A stretch of 64,000 bases of DNA from Chitinophaga sp. YR573 (GTDB lineage: Bacteria > Bacteroidota > Bacteroidia > Chitinophagales > Chitinophagaceae). The number at the start of each line of letters is the position of its first letter. Position 1 is the stretch's first letter. The stretch covers positions 62,001-126,000 of the forward strand of contig NZ_FOJF01000003.1 in NCBI RefSeq assembly GCF_900110995.1, in the 5' to 3' direction. Of the stretch, positions 51,297 through 60,075 are shown piece after piece. The notes under the pieces are model-generated. The model was given only the letters and a program-made list of their open reading frames with translations. It was not told where the DNA came from and searched no databases. A program made the position numbers and the translations under genes.

Positions 51297-52043
51297 ATGG
51301 ATAAAAGCATCAATAAATATATTAGTGAAACAGGCTTTTGCAGCCGCAGGGAAGCAGATAAGTACATAGAGCAGGGCCGCGTTACCATTAATGACAATAT
51401 CGCTTCTAAAGGGAACCGCGTAGAGGACGGAGACGTAGTGGAAGTAGACGGGGAACCGCTCAAAAAGAAGAAAGCCACCGTCTTAATCGCCCTTAACAAA
51501 CCTAAAGGCATCACCTGCACCACCGACCTGAAAGATAAGACCAATATCATCGATTACGTCAATTTCTCCTCCCGTATCTTCCCGATCGGGCGACTGGATA
51601 AACTCTCTGAAGGACTCATCTTCCTCACCAACGACGGGGACATCGTAAATAAAATATTACGTGCTGGTAATCAGCATGAAAAGGAATACTACGTAGTAGT
51701 AGATAAACCCATCAACCTGGAATTTATCAAAGCCATGCGCAACGGTGTACGCATCATGGGTACCACTACCCAGAAATGTTTTGTTCACCAGGAAGGCAGC
51801 GACCGGTTCCGGATCATCCTCACACAGGGACTCAACCGGCAGATCCGCCGCATGTGTGAAGCCCTCGGTTACAATGTGAGAAGCCTGAAACGTATCCGTA
51901 TCATGAACATGACACTGAAAGACCTGGCTCCCGGCAAATGGCGGTATTTTACCAAAGAAGAGACCACTACCATCAATGAAATGGTAGCTACCAGCAGCAA
52001 AACAGCAAAAGGCAATAACGATAACGACGGAATGGATGAATAG
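51297..52043 (+). CDS. rluF: Ribosomal large-subunit pseudouridine synthase, RluF-like, 248 aa
   Basis: RsuA/RluB-E-F family. An N-terminal S4 RNA-binding domain (INKYISETGFCSRREADKYIEQGRVTIN) is followed by the catalytic domain with GRLDKLSEGLIFLTNDGD (catalytic Asp) and GLNRQIRRMCEALGYNVRSLKRIRI. The C-terminus matches RluF, which modifies 23S rRNA near position 2604, but RluB or RluE specificity cannot be excluded. The 3' end overlaps the arabinofuranosidase start by 8 bp. Confidence 0.88.
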   Translation: MDKSINKYISETGFCSRREADKYIEQGRVTINDNIASKGNRVEDGDVVEVDGEPLKKKKATVLIALNKPKGITCTTDLKDKTNIIDYVNFSSRIFPIGRLDKLSEGLIFLTNDGDIVNKILRAGNQHEKEYYVVVDKPINLEFIKAMRNGVRIMGTTTQKCFVHQEGSDRFRIILTQGLNRQIRRMCEALGYNVRSLKRIRIMNMTLKDLAPGKWRYFTKEETTTINEMVATSSKTAKGNNDNDGMDE

Positions 52044-53523
52044 AAGATCTTTCATGAAAATGAATACCGGTCTTCTCACCGGTGTTATGGTACCTGGAAC
52101 AGTCAAAAAACTGTTCAGCAACAAAACGGCTGAAATCACCGTTCACCCGGAAACCGTCACCGGAGATATCTCTCCCAATATTTACGGCCAGTTCATAGAA
52201 CACCTGGGCAGAGCTATTTACGGAGGCATCTACGATGAAAAAGGCTTCCGCAAAGATGTATTAAGCAAAGTACAGGCATTACACACGCCACTGATGCGTT
52301 ACCCCGGTGGTACCGTTACAAAAATCTATCACTGGAAAGACGGCATAGGCCAGAACAGGCCCGTACGTAAAAACCTGATCTGGGGTGGTAACGACAACAA
52401 CCATTTTGGTACAGATGAATTCATGGAATACAGCCGCTTAATAGGCGCTGATCCCTTCCTCACCGTAAACATGTCTACCGGTACCGCAGAAGAAGCTGCC
52501 GACTGGGTAGAATACTGCAACGGGGCAGATACCTACTACGCCGGCTTAAGAAAGCAAAATGGTCACGAACAGCCTTATAAAGTAAAATACTGGGGTCTCG
52601 GTAATGAGGAAGCGGCAAAAGAAGATGCCGGTACCTTACAGGACCCGCAGGACTACATAAAAAAAGCCTGGTATTATGCCAAGCTGATGAAACTACAGGA
52701 CCCGGAGATTGCACTGATCATGGTAGGGGATAAGGAAAACTGGAATAAACAGATCTTACAGGAACTCCATCCTATCTGCGATTATATCTCCCTGCATCTC
52801 TACGCCAGTACCAAACCCGGCGATCCGGCATCCCTGTTCACTTCCATTGCAGAAATGGAAACGAATATCCGGGCTACTGCTGCTCAAATCAAAGCATTCA
52901 CGCCGGAAAAAGTAACGAACTTCAGTAAATGGTATCGTTTCCCCGCCCGTCAGCAACCAGTGAAGATCGCACTGGATGAATGGGGTATCTGGGAAGCAGG
53001 TGGAGAAGGGGCCTATGGCCTGGAAATGAAGTACAACTGGAACCATGCCCTGGGCGTTGCTACCTTCCTGAATATCTTTCAGCGTAATGCGGATGTAATC
53101 GGACTGGCTACCTGGGCGCAAACCGTGAACGTACTGGCTCCCATTATGACAGATGCTACTTCTTCTGTTTGCCAGACCATCTTTTACCCCATGGAACTCT
53201 ACAGAAGGCTCTGTGGCAACAGGAGTATCGCTAACGAAATGAGCGATACAAACAATGCCCTGGACATTGCTACTTCTATCAATGATAAAACAGGCATGAT
53301 CACTGTTGCTATCGTAAACAGGGACAGTAAAGATGCCATAGACGTAAAGATCAATGCAAAGATTACAGGCAGCTGGACTGCCCACGAACTGAATGCCCCG
53401 TCTATAGATGCTGTAAATACACTAAAGGGTCCAAACGTAGTGGATTATAAGCAACGGACGGTAAATTCAAAGAATTATACCATCGCTGCACACAGTATTG
53501 CCATCTTACAGGCCAGAGTATAA
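52036..53523 (+). CDS. Alpha-L-arabinofuranosidase, GH51, 495 aa
   Basis: GH51 retaining arabinofuranosidase. The acid/base is Glu191 in YWGLGNEEAA and the nucleophile Glu315 in IALDEWGIWE. Substrate-site motifs are NIYGQFIEHLGRAIYGGI and MRYPGGTVTKIYHW. The N-terminus MNRRSFMKMNTGLLTGVMVP resembles a twin-arginine-like or weak Sec signal, so periplasmic location is likely. It removes arabinose from plant hemicellulose or pectin side chains. It stands apart from any SusCD locus, and its start overlaps the rRNA-modification gene. Confidence 0.92.
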   Translation: MNRRSFMKMNTGLLTGVMVPGTVKKLFSNKTAEITVHPETVTGDISPNIYGQFIEHLGRAIYGGIYDEKGFRKDVLSKVQALHTPLMRYPGGTVTKIYHWKDGIGQNRPVRKNLIWGGNDNNHFGTDEFMEYSRLIGADPFLTVNMSTGTAEEAADWVEYCNGADTYYAGLRKQNGHEQPYKVKYWGLGNEEAAKEDAGTLQDPQDYIKKAWYYAKLMKLQDPEIALIMVGDKENWNKQILQELHPICDYISLHLYASTKPGDPASLFTSIAEMETNIRATAAQIKAFTPEKVTNFSKWYRFPARQQPVKIALDEWGIWEAGGEGAYGLEMKYNWNHALGVATFLNIFQRNADVIGLATWAQTVNVLAPIMTDATSSVCQTIFYPMELYRRLCGNRSIANEMSDTNNALDIATSINDKTGMITVAIVNRDSKDAIDVKINAKITGSWTAHELNAPSIDAVNTLKGPNVVDYKQRTVNSKNYTIAAHSIAILQARV

Positions 53524-53799
53524 CTGTAGCTTATGCTGTAACAGTTCCATCTCTCTCTGCATCACCTTAATCTTTTCCAGCAGGTATTTGATGATATCAA
53601 TACCTTCTGTATTGATGCCCATCTCTGCATGCCAGCGGGTATAAATCTCAAGGTCGGACAGCTGTTCGGGTTCTATATAACTGCCTCCTTCAACAATGGT
53701 TACCGCTATCAGTCCTTCATCAGCCAGAGCGCTGATAAAAGAACTGTCTATATTATGTACGCTGCAATACTGACTGATAGCTATTAATTCTGTTTGCAT
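53506..53799 (-). CDS. cbpM: CbpM-like chaperone modulator, 97 aa
   Basis: MerR-HTH-related CbpM family: ISQYCSVHNIDSSFISALADEGLI is the first helix block, followed by YIEPEQLSDLEIYTRWHAEMGIN and a C-terminal helix IIKYLLEKIKVMQREMELLQHKL. CbpM binds the J domain of CbpA and tunes its activity. It lies 18 bp downstream of cbpA on the same strand. Its 3' end overlaps the convergent GH51 gene by 18 bp. Confidence 0.85.
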   Translation of the reverse strand: MQTELIAISQYCSVHNIDSSFISALADEGLIAVTIVEGGSYIEPEQLSDLEIYTRWHAEMGINTEGIDIIKYLLEKIKVMQREMELLQHKLQLYSGL

Positions 53800-53817
53800 A
53801 GAGCGTGGATTTTAATA

Positions 53818-54711
53818 TTAAGACTTCGATAATTCCCTGAATAATTCTTTCTGTTTTTCAGTAAGGTTAGTCGGTATCTTCACATTATACGTAATGATAA
53901 GGTCTCCAGACTCACCCTCTTTTTTATACACAGGAAATCCTTTGCTTTTCAATCTTACTTTTGTTCCATTCTGCGTCTCTGGTTTCACTTTCAGCTTCAC
54001 TTTACTATCCAGCGTATCTATCATTACATCTCCACCTAATACCGCTGTGTAAAGATCAATCTCAACAGTTGTATAGAGGTCATTCTCCAGTCGCTTAAAC
54101 ACCGGATCTTCCGTAATTACAAAAGTAATATACAGGTCACCGTTAGGTCCGCCATTAGCGCCGGGCGCCCCATGTCCTTTCAGTTTAATTACTTGTCCGT
54201 TCGCAATACCGGCAGGAATAGTGATTCTCACCTGTTTGCCGTTAACGGTTAATGTCTGTTGATGTGTTTTATGTGCATCACGCAGGCTCAGGTGTAACTC
54301 TGCATTAAAATCCTGACCACGGTATTTACGTCCGCCACCACCGCCACTGCTGCGGTTGCCAAAGAGGGATTCAAAGAAATCTGAGAAATGTTCATCTCCA
54401 AAGTCGCCGGAGAAACCGCCACCACTGGCATAACCAGCCTGGGACCTGCCACCACCCTGAGATCTCGCCTGCTCGTATTGATCAGCATGTTTCCAGTTCT
54501 CCCCGTATTCATCGTATTTCTTACGCTTCTCGGGATCACTCAGTACTTCATTCGCTTCGTTAACCTGTTGAAATTTGGTATTTGCTTCCTTATCGTTAGG
54601 GTTAATGTCTGGATGATATTTCCTGGCCAGTTTACGGTAAGCCTTTTTAATATCTGCTTCTGAAGCCTTTTTATCAACCCCCAGAATCTTGTAATAGTCA
54701 ATAAAAGCCAT
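53818..54711 (-). CDS. cbpA: DnaJ-class curved-DNA-binding chaperone CbpA, 297 aa
   Basis: J domain (1-70) with YYKILGVDKKASEADIKKAY and the HPD triad in KYHPDINP. A Gly/Ser/Arg-rich linker (SQGGGRSQAGYASGGG) leads to C-terminal substrate domains (LHLSLRDAHKTHQQTLTVNG, IPAGIANGQVIKLKGHGAPG). No zinc-finger cysteines, so it is CbpA-type and not DnaJ. Works with Hsp70. Cotranscribed with cbpM. Confidence 0.93.
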   Translation of the reverse strand: MAFIDYYKILGVDKKASEADIKKAYRKLARKYHPDINPNDKEANTKFQQVNEANEVLSDPEKRKKYDEYGENWKHADQYEQARSQGGGRSQAGYASGGGFSGDFGDEHFSDFFESLFGNRSSGGGGGRKYRGQDFNAELHLSLRDAHKTHQQTLTVNGKQVRITIPAGIANGQVIKLKGHGAPGANGGPNGDLYITFVITEDPVFKRLENDLYTTVEIDLYTAVLGGDVMIDTLDSKVKLKVKPETQNGTKVRLKSKGFPVYKKEGESGDLIITYNVKIPTNLTEKQKELFRELSKS

Positions 54712-54746
54712 ATGTAATTTTTATTCTCCCTGCAAAATTACAAAAA

Positions 54747-54953
54747 CTAATCCTCTTCAGGGGGGCCTATCTCGGTTACACGACCTATTTGCCCATCTTC
54801 AAGACGTACTTTTATACCCCGTGAATGAAACGGAGAGGAAGTTAGAAGATCCTTAACAATGCCATAAGTGATCTTTCCGCTACGCTGATCTTTTTTGAGG
54901 ATAATACCGACTTCTAAACCGGGGTATATATCCTTCCTGTTCTGACCGTCCAT
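54747..54953 (-). CDS. YwbE-family protein, 68 aa
   Basis: Small basic protein of the YwbE/DUF2196 family: IYPGLEVGIILKKDQRSGKI then TYGIVKDLLTSSPFHSRGIK and VRLEDGQIGRVTEI. These are consistent with a small beta-barrel (KOW/SH3-like) fold. Function unknown. It lies 35 bp upstream of cbpA in the same direction and may share its transcript. Confidence 0.88.
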   Translation of the reverse strand: MDGQNRKDIYPGLEVGIILKKDQRSGKITYGIVKDLLTSSPFHSRGIKVRLEDGQIGRVTEIGPPEED

Positions 54954-54988
54954 AAAATAAAATTAAGCTCCAAAGCTAACTATTTTGT

Positions 54989-55873
54989 TCAGTATGGCAT
55001 AATGTGGCACTCTTTTTTGAATTCCGAAAAGTTAATGCCGGTGGTGTTCTTGAAGAATTTACTAAAGTGTGCAATGTCTGAAAATCCCAGTTGCCACGCT
55101 ACCTCTTTCATACATACATCAGAGTAGGCCGCCTGTCTTTTTGCTTCCAGTGCAATCCGCTGACGGATATGATGACTGGCAGGATAACCGGTGATTTTCT
55201 TTACAATTTCGTTCAGGTAATTAGGTGTTACGGATAGCAGCCTGGCATAGTCTGCAACTTTTTTCTGTGTCCGGAAATTCTTCTCCAGTTGTGATTTAAA
55301 CTTCTCTGCCAGTTCAATGTTTCTGGATTGCATAGTATTTTTCAATACAGTAGGAAACTGTCTTGTCAGGTAAATGAGGAAAATCTTAAAGTAACGTCTG
55401 AGTATTTCTGCTTTAAACAGGTAGAGGTTCCCGCATTCTTTCATCATCTTCCGGGTGATCTCATGCATTTCGGCAGAGATATCATTTTCAATCCGGATGC
55501 TGGTTGATCTTGAGAAGGTCTCAAAGAAGCCGGAATGATACATCGGATCAAATTCATGCTCATTTTTAAACAGGAAATTCTCTGTAAAGAGAAAGATATA
55601 GCCTTCCATATCATGCTCTCCTTTTAACTGGTGCACCTGCCCGGGAGTGATACAGAATATGCTGTTTTCTGCGAGCGGATACTCTTTCAGATCTACATTC
55701 AGACTACCGGTCCCTTTTGTGATCCAGATTAGTTCCAGATAATTCTGCATATGTGGCATCTCATTGTGCAGTCTTATATTTTCTTCTGTCCGGCAAAATT
55801 CCATGATCATAAATGGTAGTTCAGTTGGCTTGTTTTCAAAGCTTAACAAAGGAAAGAATTCAGGATACTTCAT
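54989..55873 (-). CDS. AraC-family transcriptional regulator, 294 aa
   Basis: N-terminal cupin-like domain (IWITKGTGSLNVDLKEYPLAENSIFCITPGQVHQL). The C-terminal double HTH is VADYARLLSVTPNYLNEIVKKITGYPASHHIRQR and MKEVAWQLGFSDIAHFSKFFKNTTGINFSEFKK. It is a clear paralogue of the regulator at 57862. Three copies of a palindromic motif near ACGRTATTTCG lie in its upstream region. The sigma-54 activator gene sits just upstream on the same strand and could drive it. Confidence 0.9.
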   Translation of the reverse strand: MKYPEFFPLLSFENKPTELPFMIMEFCRTEENIRLHNEMPHMQNYLELIWITKGTGSLNVDLKEYPLAENSIFCITPGQVHQLKGEHDMEGYIFLFTENFLFKNEHEFDPMYHSGFFETFSRSTSIRIENDISAEMHEITRKMMKECGNLYLFKAEILRRYFKIFLIYLTRQFPTVLKNTMQSRNIELAEKFKSQLEKNFRTQKKVADYARLLSVTPNYLNEIVKKITGYPASHHIRQRIALEAKRQAAYSDVCMKEVAWQLGFSDIAHFSKFFKNTTGINFSEFKKECHIMPY

Positions 55874-55897
55874 ATGCTAACGGTTTGGCCAGATGAA

Positions 55898-56013
55898 GAC
55901 GAAATACGTGCCTGGATATAATGTGTTGTTAGTCAGTAGTTTATTAGCATTCACGACAAATGAAAAAGACGGTATTTCGCTGTTTTACTATTTTCTTAAC
56001 GATATTTCGTTAA
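55898..56013. promoter_or_regulatory. Three related palindromic sites upstream of an araC gene
   Basis: GACGAAATACGTG (55898-55910), GACGGTATTTCGC (55968-55980) and TTAACGATATTTCGTTAA (55996-56013) are variants of one motif. The last has 7-bp perfect arms and covers the stop codon of the sigma-54 activator. Similar palindromes occur at 22952 and 29181. Confidence 0.5.
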
Positions 56014-57512
56014 TCCCTGGTGCCGGGATAATGTTGCCGTTTAATCCCCAGTTTTCTCATTTTGGATTCCAGGGTAGTAGGAGGAATGCCCAGCGCCTGG
56101 GCCGCTCCTTTTGCCCCGCTTACCTTGCCATTACACTTCGCCAGTACATAGAGGATGTACTCTTTTTCATGCTCTTCCCAGGTTTTAATGGAAAACCCTG
56201 TTTCTGAGCGGATATGGGAAGATGTCTGCAGGTGCAGCTCCTGTATGTAGTTGCCTTTACATAAAATGGCATTCCTTTCAATCACATGTTCCAGTTCGCG
56301 GATATTCCCCGGCCAGTCGTAGGCTGATAATTGCTGTAACACTTCAGGACTGATCCCGCTGAAAACCTTTCCCAGTTTAGTCCCTATCTGTTGCAGGAAA
56401 TGTGTGGCCAGCAGGGGAATATCCTCTTTCCTTTCCCGCAGAGGAGGGATATTAATAGGAAATACGTTCAGGCGAAAGTAAAGGTCGGCCCGGAACCTGC
56501 CTTCCGCCACTTCCTTATCCAGCTCTCGGTTCGTGGCGGCTATAATCCGCACATCCACCTTAATCACTTTATTGCTGCCCAGGCGTTCTATCTCTTTCTC
56601 CTGCAGGGCGCGCAACAGTTTCGCCTGTAATTCAAGCGGTAATTCTCCTATTTCATCCAGGAACAGTGTGCTGCCATTCGCGACCTCGAATTTACCAATA
56701 CGTTTATCAATGGCACCGGTAAAAGCCCCTTTCTCATGACCAAACAATTCAGACTCAATCAGCTGCGGAGGCAGGGCCGCACAGTTCAGCTTTACCAGTG
56801 TTTTAGTACTACGGGACGACAGGCGATGAATAGCCTGTGCAATCAGCTCTTTTCCGGTTCCGGTTTCGCCCAGTAAAAGCACAGAAACATCCGTTCTGCT
56901 TACCATGCTGATATTATCAAACACTTCAAGCAGAGGTTTACTTTTACCGATCATTTCTTCAAAAGGATAGCTCTCAGGTACAGAAGAGGGAATTAGCTCA
57001 TTGTTCAACTTCTCATGTAACAGAATATAACAGGCTTGCATGGCTATAGGGTCCGCCAGCTTCTCAAACATCTCAGGAGAATGAAAATGGTTCTCCTGAA
57101 AAGATTCCATCACCAGGTATCCGGTTAATACATTATTTACACTTAAGGGAACAATACAGGCACTTTTAAAACCATTTTCTTTATGTAACAGGGATAGCGG
57201 AAAACGGGAGAATATATTGATTTGATGATGTTGGATAATAAATGGCTTCGACTGTGTAAGTGCGCCTTCGCAGATGAAAGTATTCTTAAATAAATTCTGT
57301 TTTACAAGAGGATGCATATTCTCTGTAAAACAGGAATAGTGAATATATCCTTCAGAGTACACGACAATATAAGAAGAATCAAAACTGATAATTCTGCGCA
57401 ACTCTTTTTTAGTATTATTCATGAACTGTTTCCTGTTAATAACAGGCGTAACTGCATTGTTGACATTATAAGTTTGATCCTTTCCCGACGGTTCAATTCT
57501 TGTTCTTTTCAT
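56010..57512 (-). CDS. Sigma-54-dependent activator with GAF-like sensor, 500 aa
   Basis: The N-terminal ~185 residues form a GAF-like domain (SYIVVYSEGYIHYSCF, KSACIVPLSVNNVLTGYLVME). The AAA+ domain has Walker A GETGTGKE, GAFTGA, Walker B LFLDEIGELP and FRADLYFRLNVFP. The Fis HTH ends IPPTTLESKMRKLGIKRQ. This is FhlA/NorR-like in layout, so a bound ligand likely controls it. It lies between two paralogous AraC genes and is divergent from the one at 57862, whose upstream region holds a canonical sigma-54 promoter. Confidence 0.92.
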   Translation of the reverse strand: MKRTRIEPSGKDQTYNVNNAVTPVINRKQFMNNTKKELRRIISFDSSYIVVYSEGYIHYSCFTENMHPLVKQNLFKNTFICEGALTQSKPFIIQHHQINIFSRFPLSLLHKENGFKSACIVPLSVNNVLTGYLVMESFQENHFHSPEMFEKLADPIAMQACYILLHEKLNNELIPSSVPESYPFEEMIGKSKPLLEVFDNISMVSRTDVSVLLLGETGTGKELIAQAIHRLSSRSTKTLVKLNCAALPPQLIESELFGHEKGAFTGAIDKRIGKFEVANGSTLFLDEIGELPLELQAKLLRALQEKEIERLGSNKVIKVDVRIIAATNRELDKEVAEGRFRADLYFRLNVFPINIPPLRERKEDIPLLATHFLQQIGTKLGKVFSGISPEVLQQLSAYDWPGNIRELEHVIERNAILCKGNYIQELHLQTSSHIRSETGFSIKTWEEHEKEYILYVLAKCNGKVSGAKGAAQALGIPPTTLESKMRKLGIKRQHYPGTRD

Positions 57513-57640
57513 GGTTTGTGTATAAAAAATATAGCATCCTCAATGCAGGTCTGAACTGTTTCATGGATCATAGTTATCAGTTCTGGAGTATGTGCTGGCC
57601 TAAGCACCGTGAAAATAATCAAAAAATCCAGCCCCGGATA

Positions 57641-57689
57641 TTCACTAAATAGAGTGACATGAATTAGTGAATTCACTTTATTTAGTGAG
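57641..57689. promoter_or_regulatory. Large inverted repeat, likely activator site
   Basis: TTCACTAAATAGAGTGA (57641-57657) and TTCACTTTATTTAGTGAG (57672-57689) are inverted copies, with GTGAATTCAC between them. The block ends about 55 bp before the -24 element of the downstream promoter, the usual position of a sigma-54 enhancer. Confidence 0.6.
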
Positions 57690-57742
57690 TTAATACTGAG
57701 TAAAGTCGATTTAAATAATTGATAATCAATTTATTAAATGGG

Positions 57743-57758
57743 TGGTATGTATTTTGCC
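57743..57758 (+). promoter_or_regulatory. Canonical sigma-54 promoter of the 57862 araC gene
   Basis: TGGTATGTATTTTGCC matches TGGYAYR-N4-TTGC at every conserved position, with GG and GC ten bp apart. It is about 100 bp before ATG 57862. Confidence 0.75.
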
Positions 57759-57861
57759 TCTTAGGAGAAAAAATCTGAGACCCATGAAAATGCCTTGTTC
57801 CTTAACCAAGCCAGTTTAGCGTTTTATTAACCATTAGCACACATCAATTAACTACCTCACT

Positions 57862-58779
57862 ATGACAAGTATGATCCGGTACTCCTCTAAACGGCAACCT
57901 GGGGATAGATCCTGGTTTGCAATGCAACACAAAAACTCCAATATGCCCTCTTTTGAATTACATGCTATCGAATGTGGGGAAGATCTTTTATGTATTAACA
58001 ACGATGCACCGCATCGTAATAACTGCTTTAAAATAGTATGGATCACCGCAGGTTCAGGTACCTGCCAGGTAGATCTGGAACAGATGGAATTAACACCTAA
58101 TCTTGTGTACTGTATCACTCCCGGCCAGTTGCATCATTTCAAAGCCAATGATGATGCAAGAGGTTATGTGCTTACCTTTAGTCCGGACTTTTTATTGATA
58201 CCGGACGACACGGCCTCTCTCATCTTTCATGCAAATTCGCTGCAAAAGAACGCCTATACAAGGGTGATAAAAGTAAATGAAGAAATGCAGAAAGAGATGC
58301 TGGACATGCTGCATAAAATGCTGAAAGAGTATGATAACTTCTTCCTGTTAAGATCAGAGATTTTGCGAGGCCTGCTGAAGATCTTCCTGATTTATTTAAC
58401 ACGGCAGTACGAACCCTCCACTGCTAATGTGGTAAAGCCCAAGACAATAGACCTGGTCAACAAATTCTTCGATATCGTTGAGAAAAAATACATGACCCAT
58501 AAACTGGTATCCGTATACGCAGAAGAATTATGTATCACTCCTAACCATCTCAATGAAATTGTAAAGAAGGCTTCCGGTTTCCCTGCCAGTCATCACATCC
58601 GCCAGCGTGTACTGCTGGAAGCAAAAAGACAGGCAGCTTATTCCGGGGCCAGCATGAAAGAGATCGCGTATAACCTGGGCTTTGAAGATATCTCTCACTT
58701 CAGTAAGTTCTTTAAAAATCTCTCAGGACTCAACTTTACCAATTACAAAAAGACGGCTATTCAATACGCACGTTATTAA
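57862..58779 (+). CDS. AraC-family transcriptional regulator, 305 aa
   Basis: Paralogue of the 54989 regulator. Cupin-like domain (IVWITAGSGTCQVDLEQMEL, ITPGQLHHFKANDD). The double HTH is VYAEELCITPNHLNEIVKKASGFPASHHIRQRV and MKEIAYNLGFEDISHFSKFFKNLSGLNFTNYKK. It is transcribed toward the polyketide/fatty-acid cluster 170 bp downstream and may regulate it. Its own promoter looks sigma-54-dependent. The start at 57862 is the first in-frame ATG, and the N-terminal ~20 residues are poorly conserved against the paralogue. Confidence 0.9.
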   Translation: MTSMIRYSSKRQPGDRSWFAMQHKNSNMPSFELHAIECGEDLLCINNDAPHRNNCFKIVWITAGSGTCQVDLEQMELTPNLVYCITPGQLHHFKANDDARGYVLTFSPDFLLIPDDTASLIFHANSLQKNAYTRVIKVNEEMQKEMLDMLHKMLKEYDNFFLLRSEILRGLLKIFLIYLTRQYEPSTANVVKPKTIDLVNKFFDIVEKKYMTHKLVSVYAEELCITPNHLNEIVKKASGFPASHHIRQRVLLEAKRQAAYSGASMKEIAYNLGFEDISHFSKFFKNLSGLNFTNYKKTAIQYARY

Positions 58780-58950
58780 TTTGATTTTCAGGTGCAGGGT
58801 GAAGCTCTGCAAAACCCCCTTCAATTTTTTGGGATGGTGAGAAGCACTGTCACAAAAACATTACTCTTTGATCAAAATAAATCAAACCGGGTCACTACTG
58901 AAAACAACCCGTAAATTGTTTAAATTGTGCCTGATTATAGACATTGAACA

Positions 58951-60075
58951 ATGAGGGATGTTATCATAGCGGGAGGGGGACTTGCTGGGCTCACCAGCGC
59001 TATCCACTTGTCCCGTGCGGGTTTGCACGTTACTGTCGTCGAGAAGCACCCATATCCCAGACATAAAGTTTGTGGAGAGTACATCTCTAATGAAGTATTG
59101 CCTTACCTGCAATGGTTAGGGGCAGACCCTGCTGTGCTGAACCCGGCACAGATCAACCGTGTAAGTATTTCTGCCGTTACCGGTAAGATGGTGGAAACCA
59201 TATTACCCATGGGCGGCTTTGGCATCAGCCGCTATACCCTCGATCAGTTCCTGATGCAGCAGGCCGTTAATAATGGCTGCGAACTGCTGGAAGATACGGT
59301 AACGGATATCCTTTTTGAAGATAACAGCTTCAATGTCAACACCGCAGAGAACGGGAACTTAAAGGCCCGCTTCGTACTGGGTGCCTATGGCAAACGTGCC
59401 ATATTGGATCAGCAACTGAAAAGATCATTTTTACAGGAACGCTCTCCCTGGCTGGCAGTGAAGGGGCATTACAAAGGCCACTTCCCGGACGGACTCGTAG
59501 CCCTGCATAACTTCAGTGGCGGCTACTGCGGTGTATCTAAAGTAGAGAATGACATCATCAATATCTGCTACCTGGTGAATTATAACACCTTCAAACAATA
59601 CAAAAACATTGATACACACCGGCAGCAGGTACTGCACCGGAACAAACACCTGAAACAGGTTTTTGAGAACAGTGAACCTATATTTGATCGGCCGCTGACC
59701 ATCAGCCAGGTATCCTTTGCTACAAAGAAGAAAGTAGATCAGCACATTTTAATGACAGGCGACACCGCCGGTCTCATTCACCCGCTTTGCGGAAACGGAA
59801 TGGCCATGGCCATCCATAGCGCTAAAATAGCATCCGAAGAAGTACTACAATTCTTTGCAACAAATTCTCCTTCCCGTAATACACTGGAAAATAACTATAT
59901 TAAAAACTGGAACAATGCTTTTGGAAAGAGAATCGCTGCCGGTAAACTGTTATCTGCCCTGTTCAGAAAACACCGGCTCTCAACAGCTATTATGAAAGGA
60001 TTAGTATTGTTCCCGGCGCTGTTGCCGGTGATCATCCGGCAAACACATGGGAAAGAATTAAACGTAACTGACTGA
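58951..60075 (+). CDS. FAD-dependent oxidoreductase (geranylgeranyl-reductase/hydroxylase-like), 374 aa
   Basis: Flavoprotein with dinucleotide fold DVIIAGGGLAGLTSAIHLSRAG, followed by HKVCGEYISNEVLPYL. The second FAD motif is MTGDTAGLIHPLCGNGMAMAIHSA. It belongs to the group of aromatic hydroxylases and geranylgeranyl reductases. It is first of six overlapping genes that include a methyltransferase and a type III PKS, the same trio as the Streptomyces griseus srs phenolic-lipid operon. A ring hydroxylation of an alkylresorcinol is therefore the favoured role. Confidence 0.88.
   Translation: MRDVIIAGGGLAGLTSAIHLSRAGLHVTVVEKHPYPRHKVCGEYISNEVLPYLQWLGADPAVLNPAQINRVSISAVTGKMVETILPMGGFGISRYTLDQFLMQQAVNNGCELLEDTVTDILFEDNSFNVNTAENGNLKARFVLGAYGKRAILDQQLKRSFLQERSPWLAVKGHYKGHFPDGLVALHNFSGGYCGVSKVENDIINICYLVNYNTFKQYKNIDTHRQQVLHRNKHLKQVFENSEPIFDRPLTISQVSFATKKKVDQHILMTGDTAGLIHPLCGNGMAMAIHSAKIASEEVLQFFATNSPSRNTLENNYIKNWNNAFGKRIAAGKLLSALFRKHRLSTAIMKGLVLFPALLPVIIRQTHGKELNVTD

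Noticed and set aside
55871..55891. Sigma-54 promoter for the 54989 araC gene
   Set aside because: TGGCC and TTAGC are present on the minus strand, but the spacing is one base too long.
55893..56207. Plus-strand ORF of 104 codons
   Set aside because: It mainly overlaps the 3' end of the sigma-54 activator in antisense and the intergenic palindromes, with no protein-like features.
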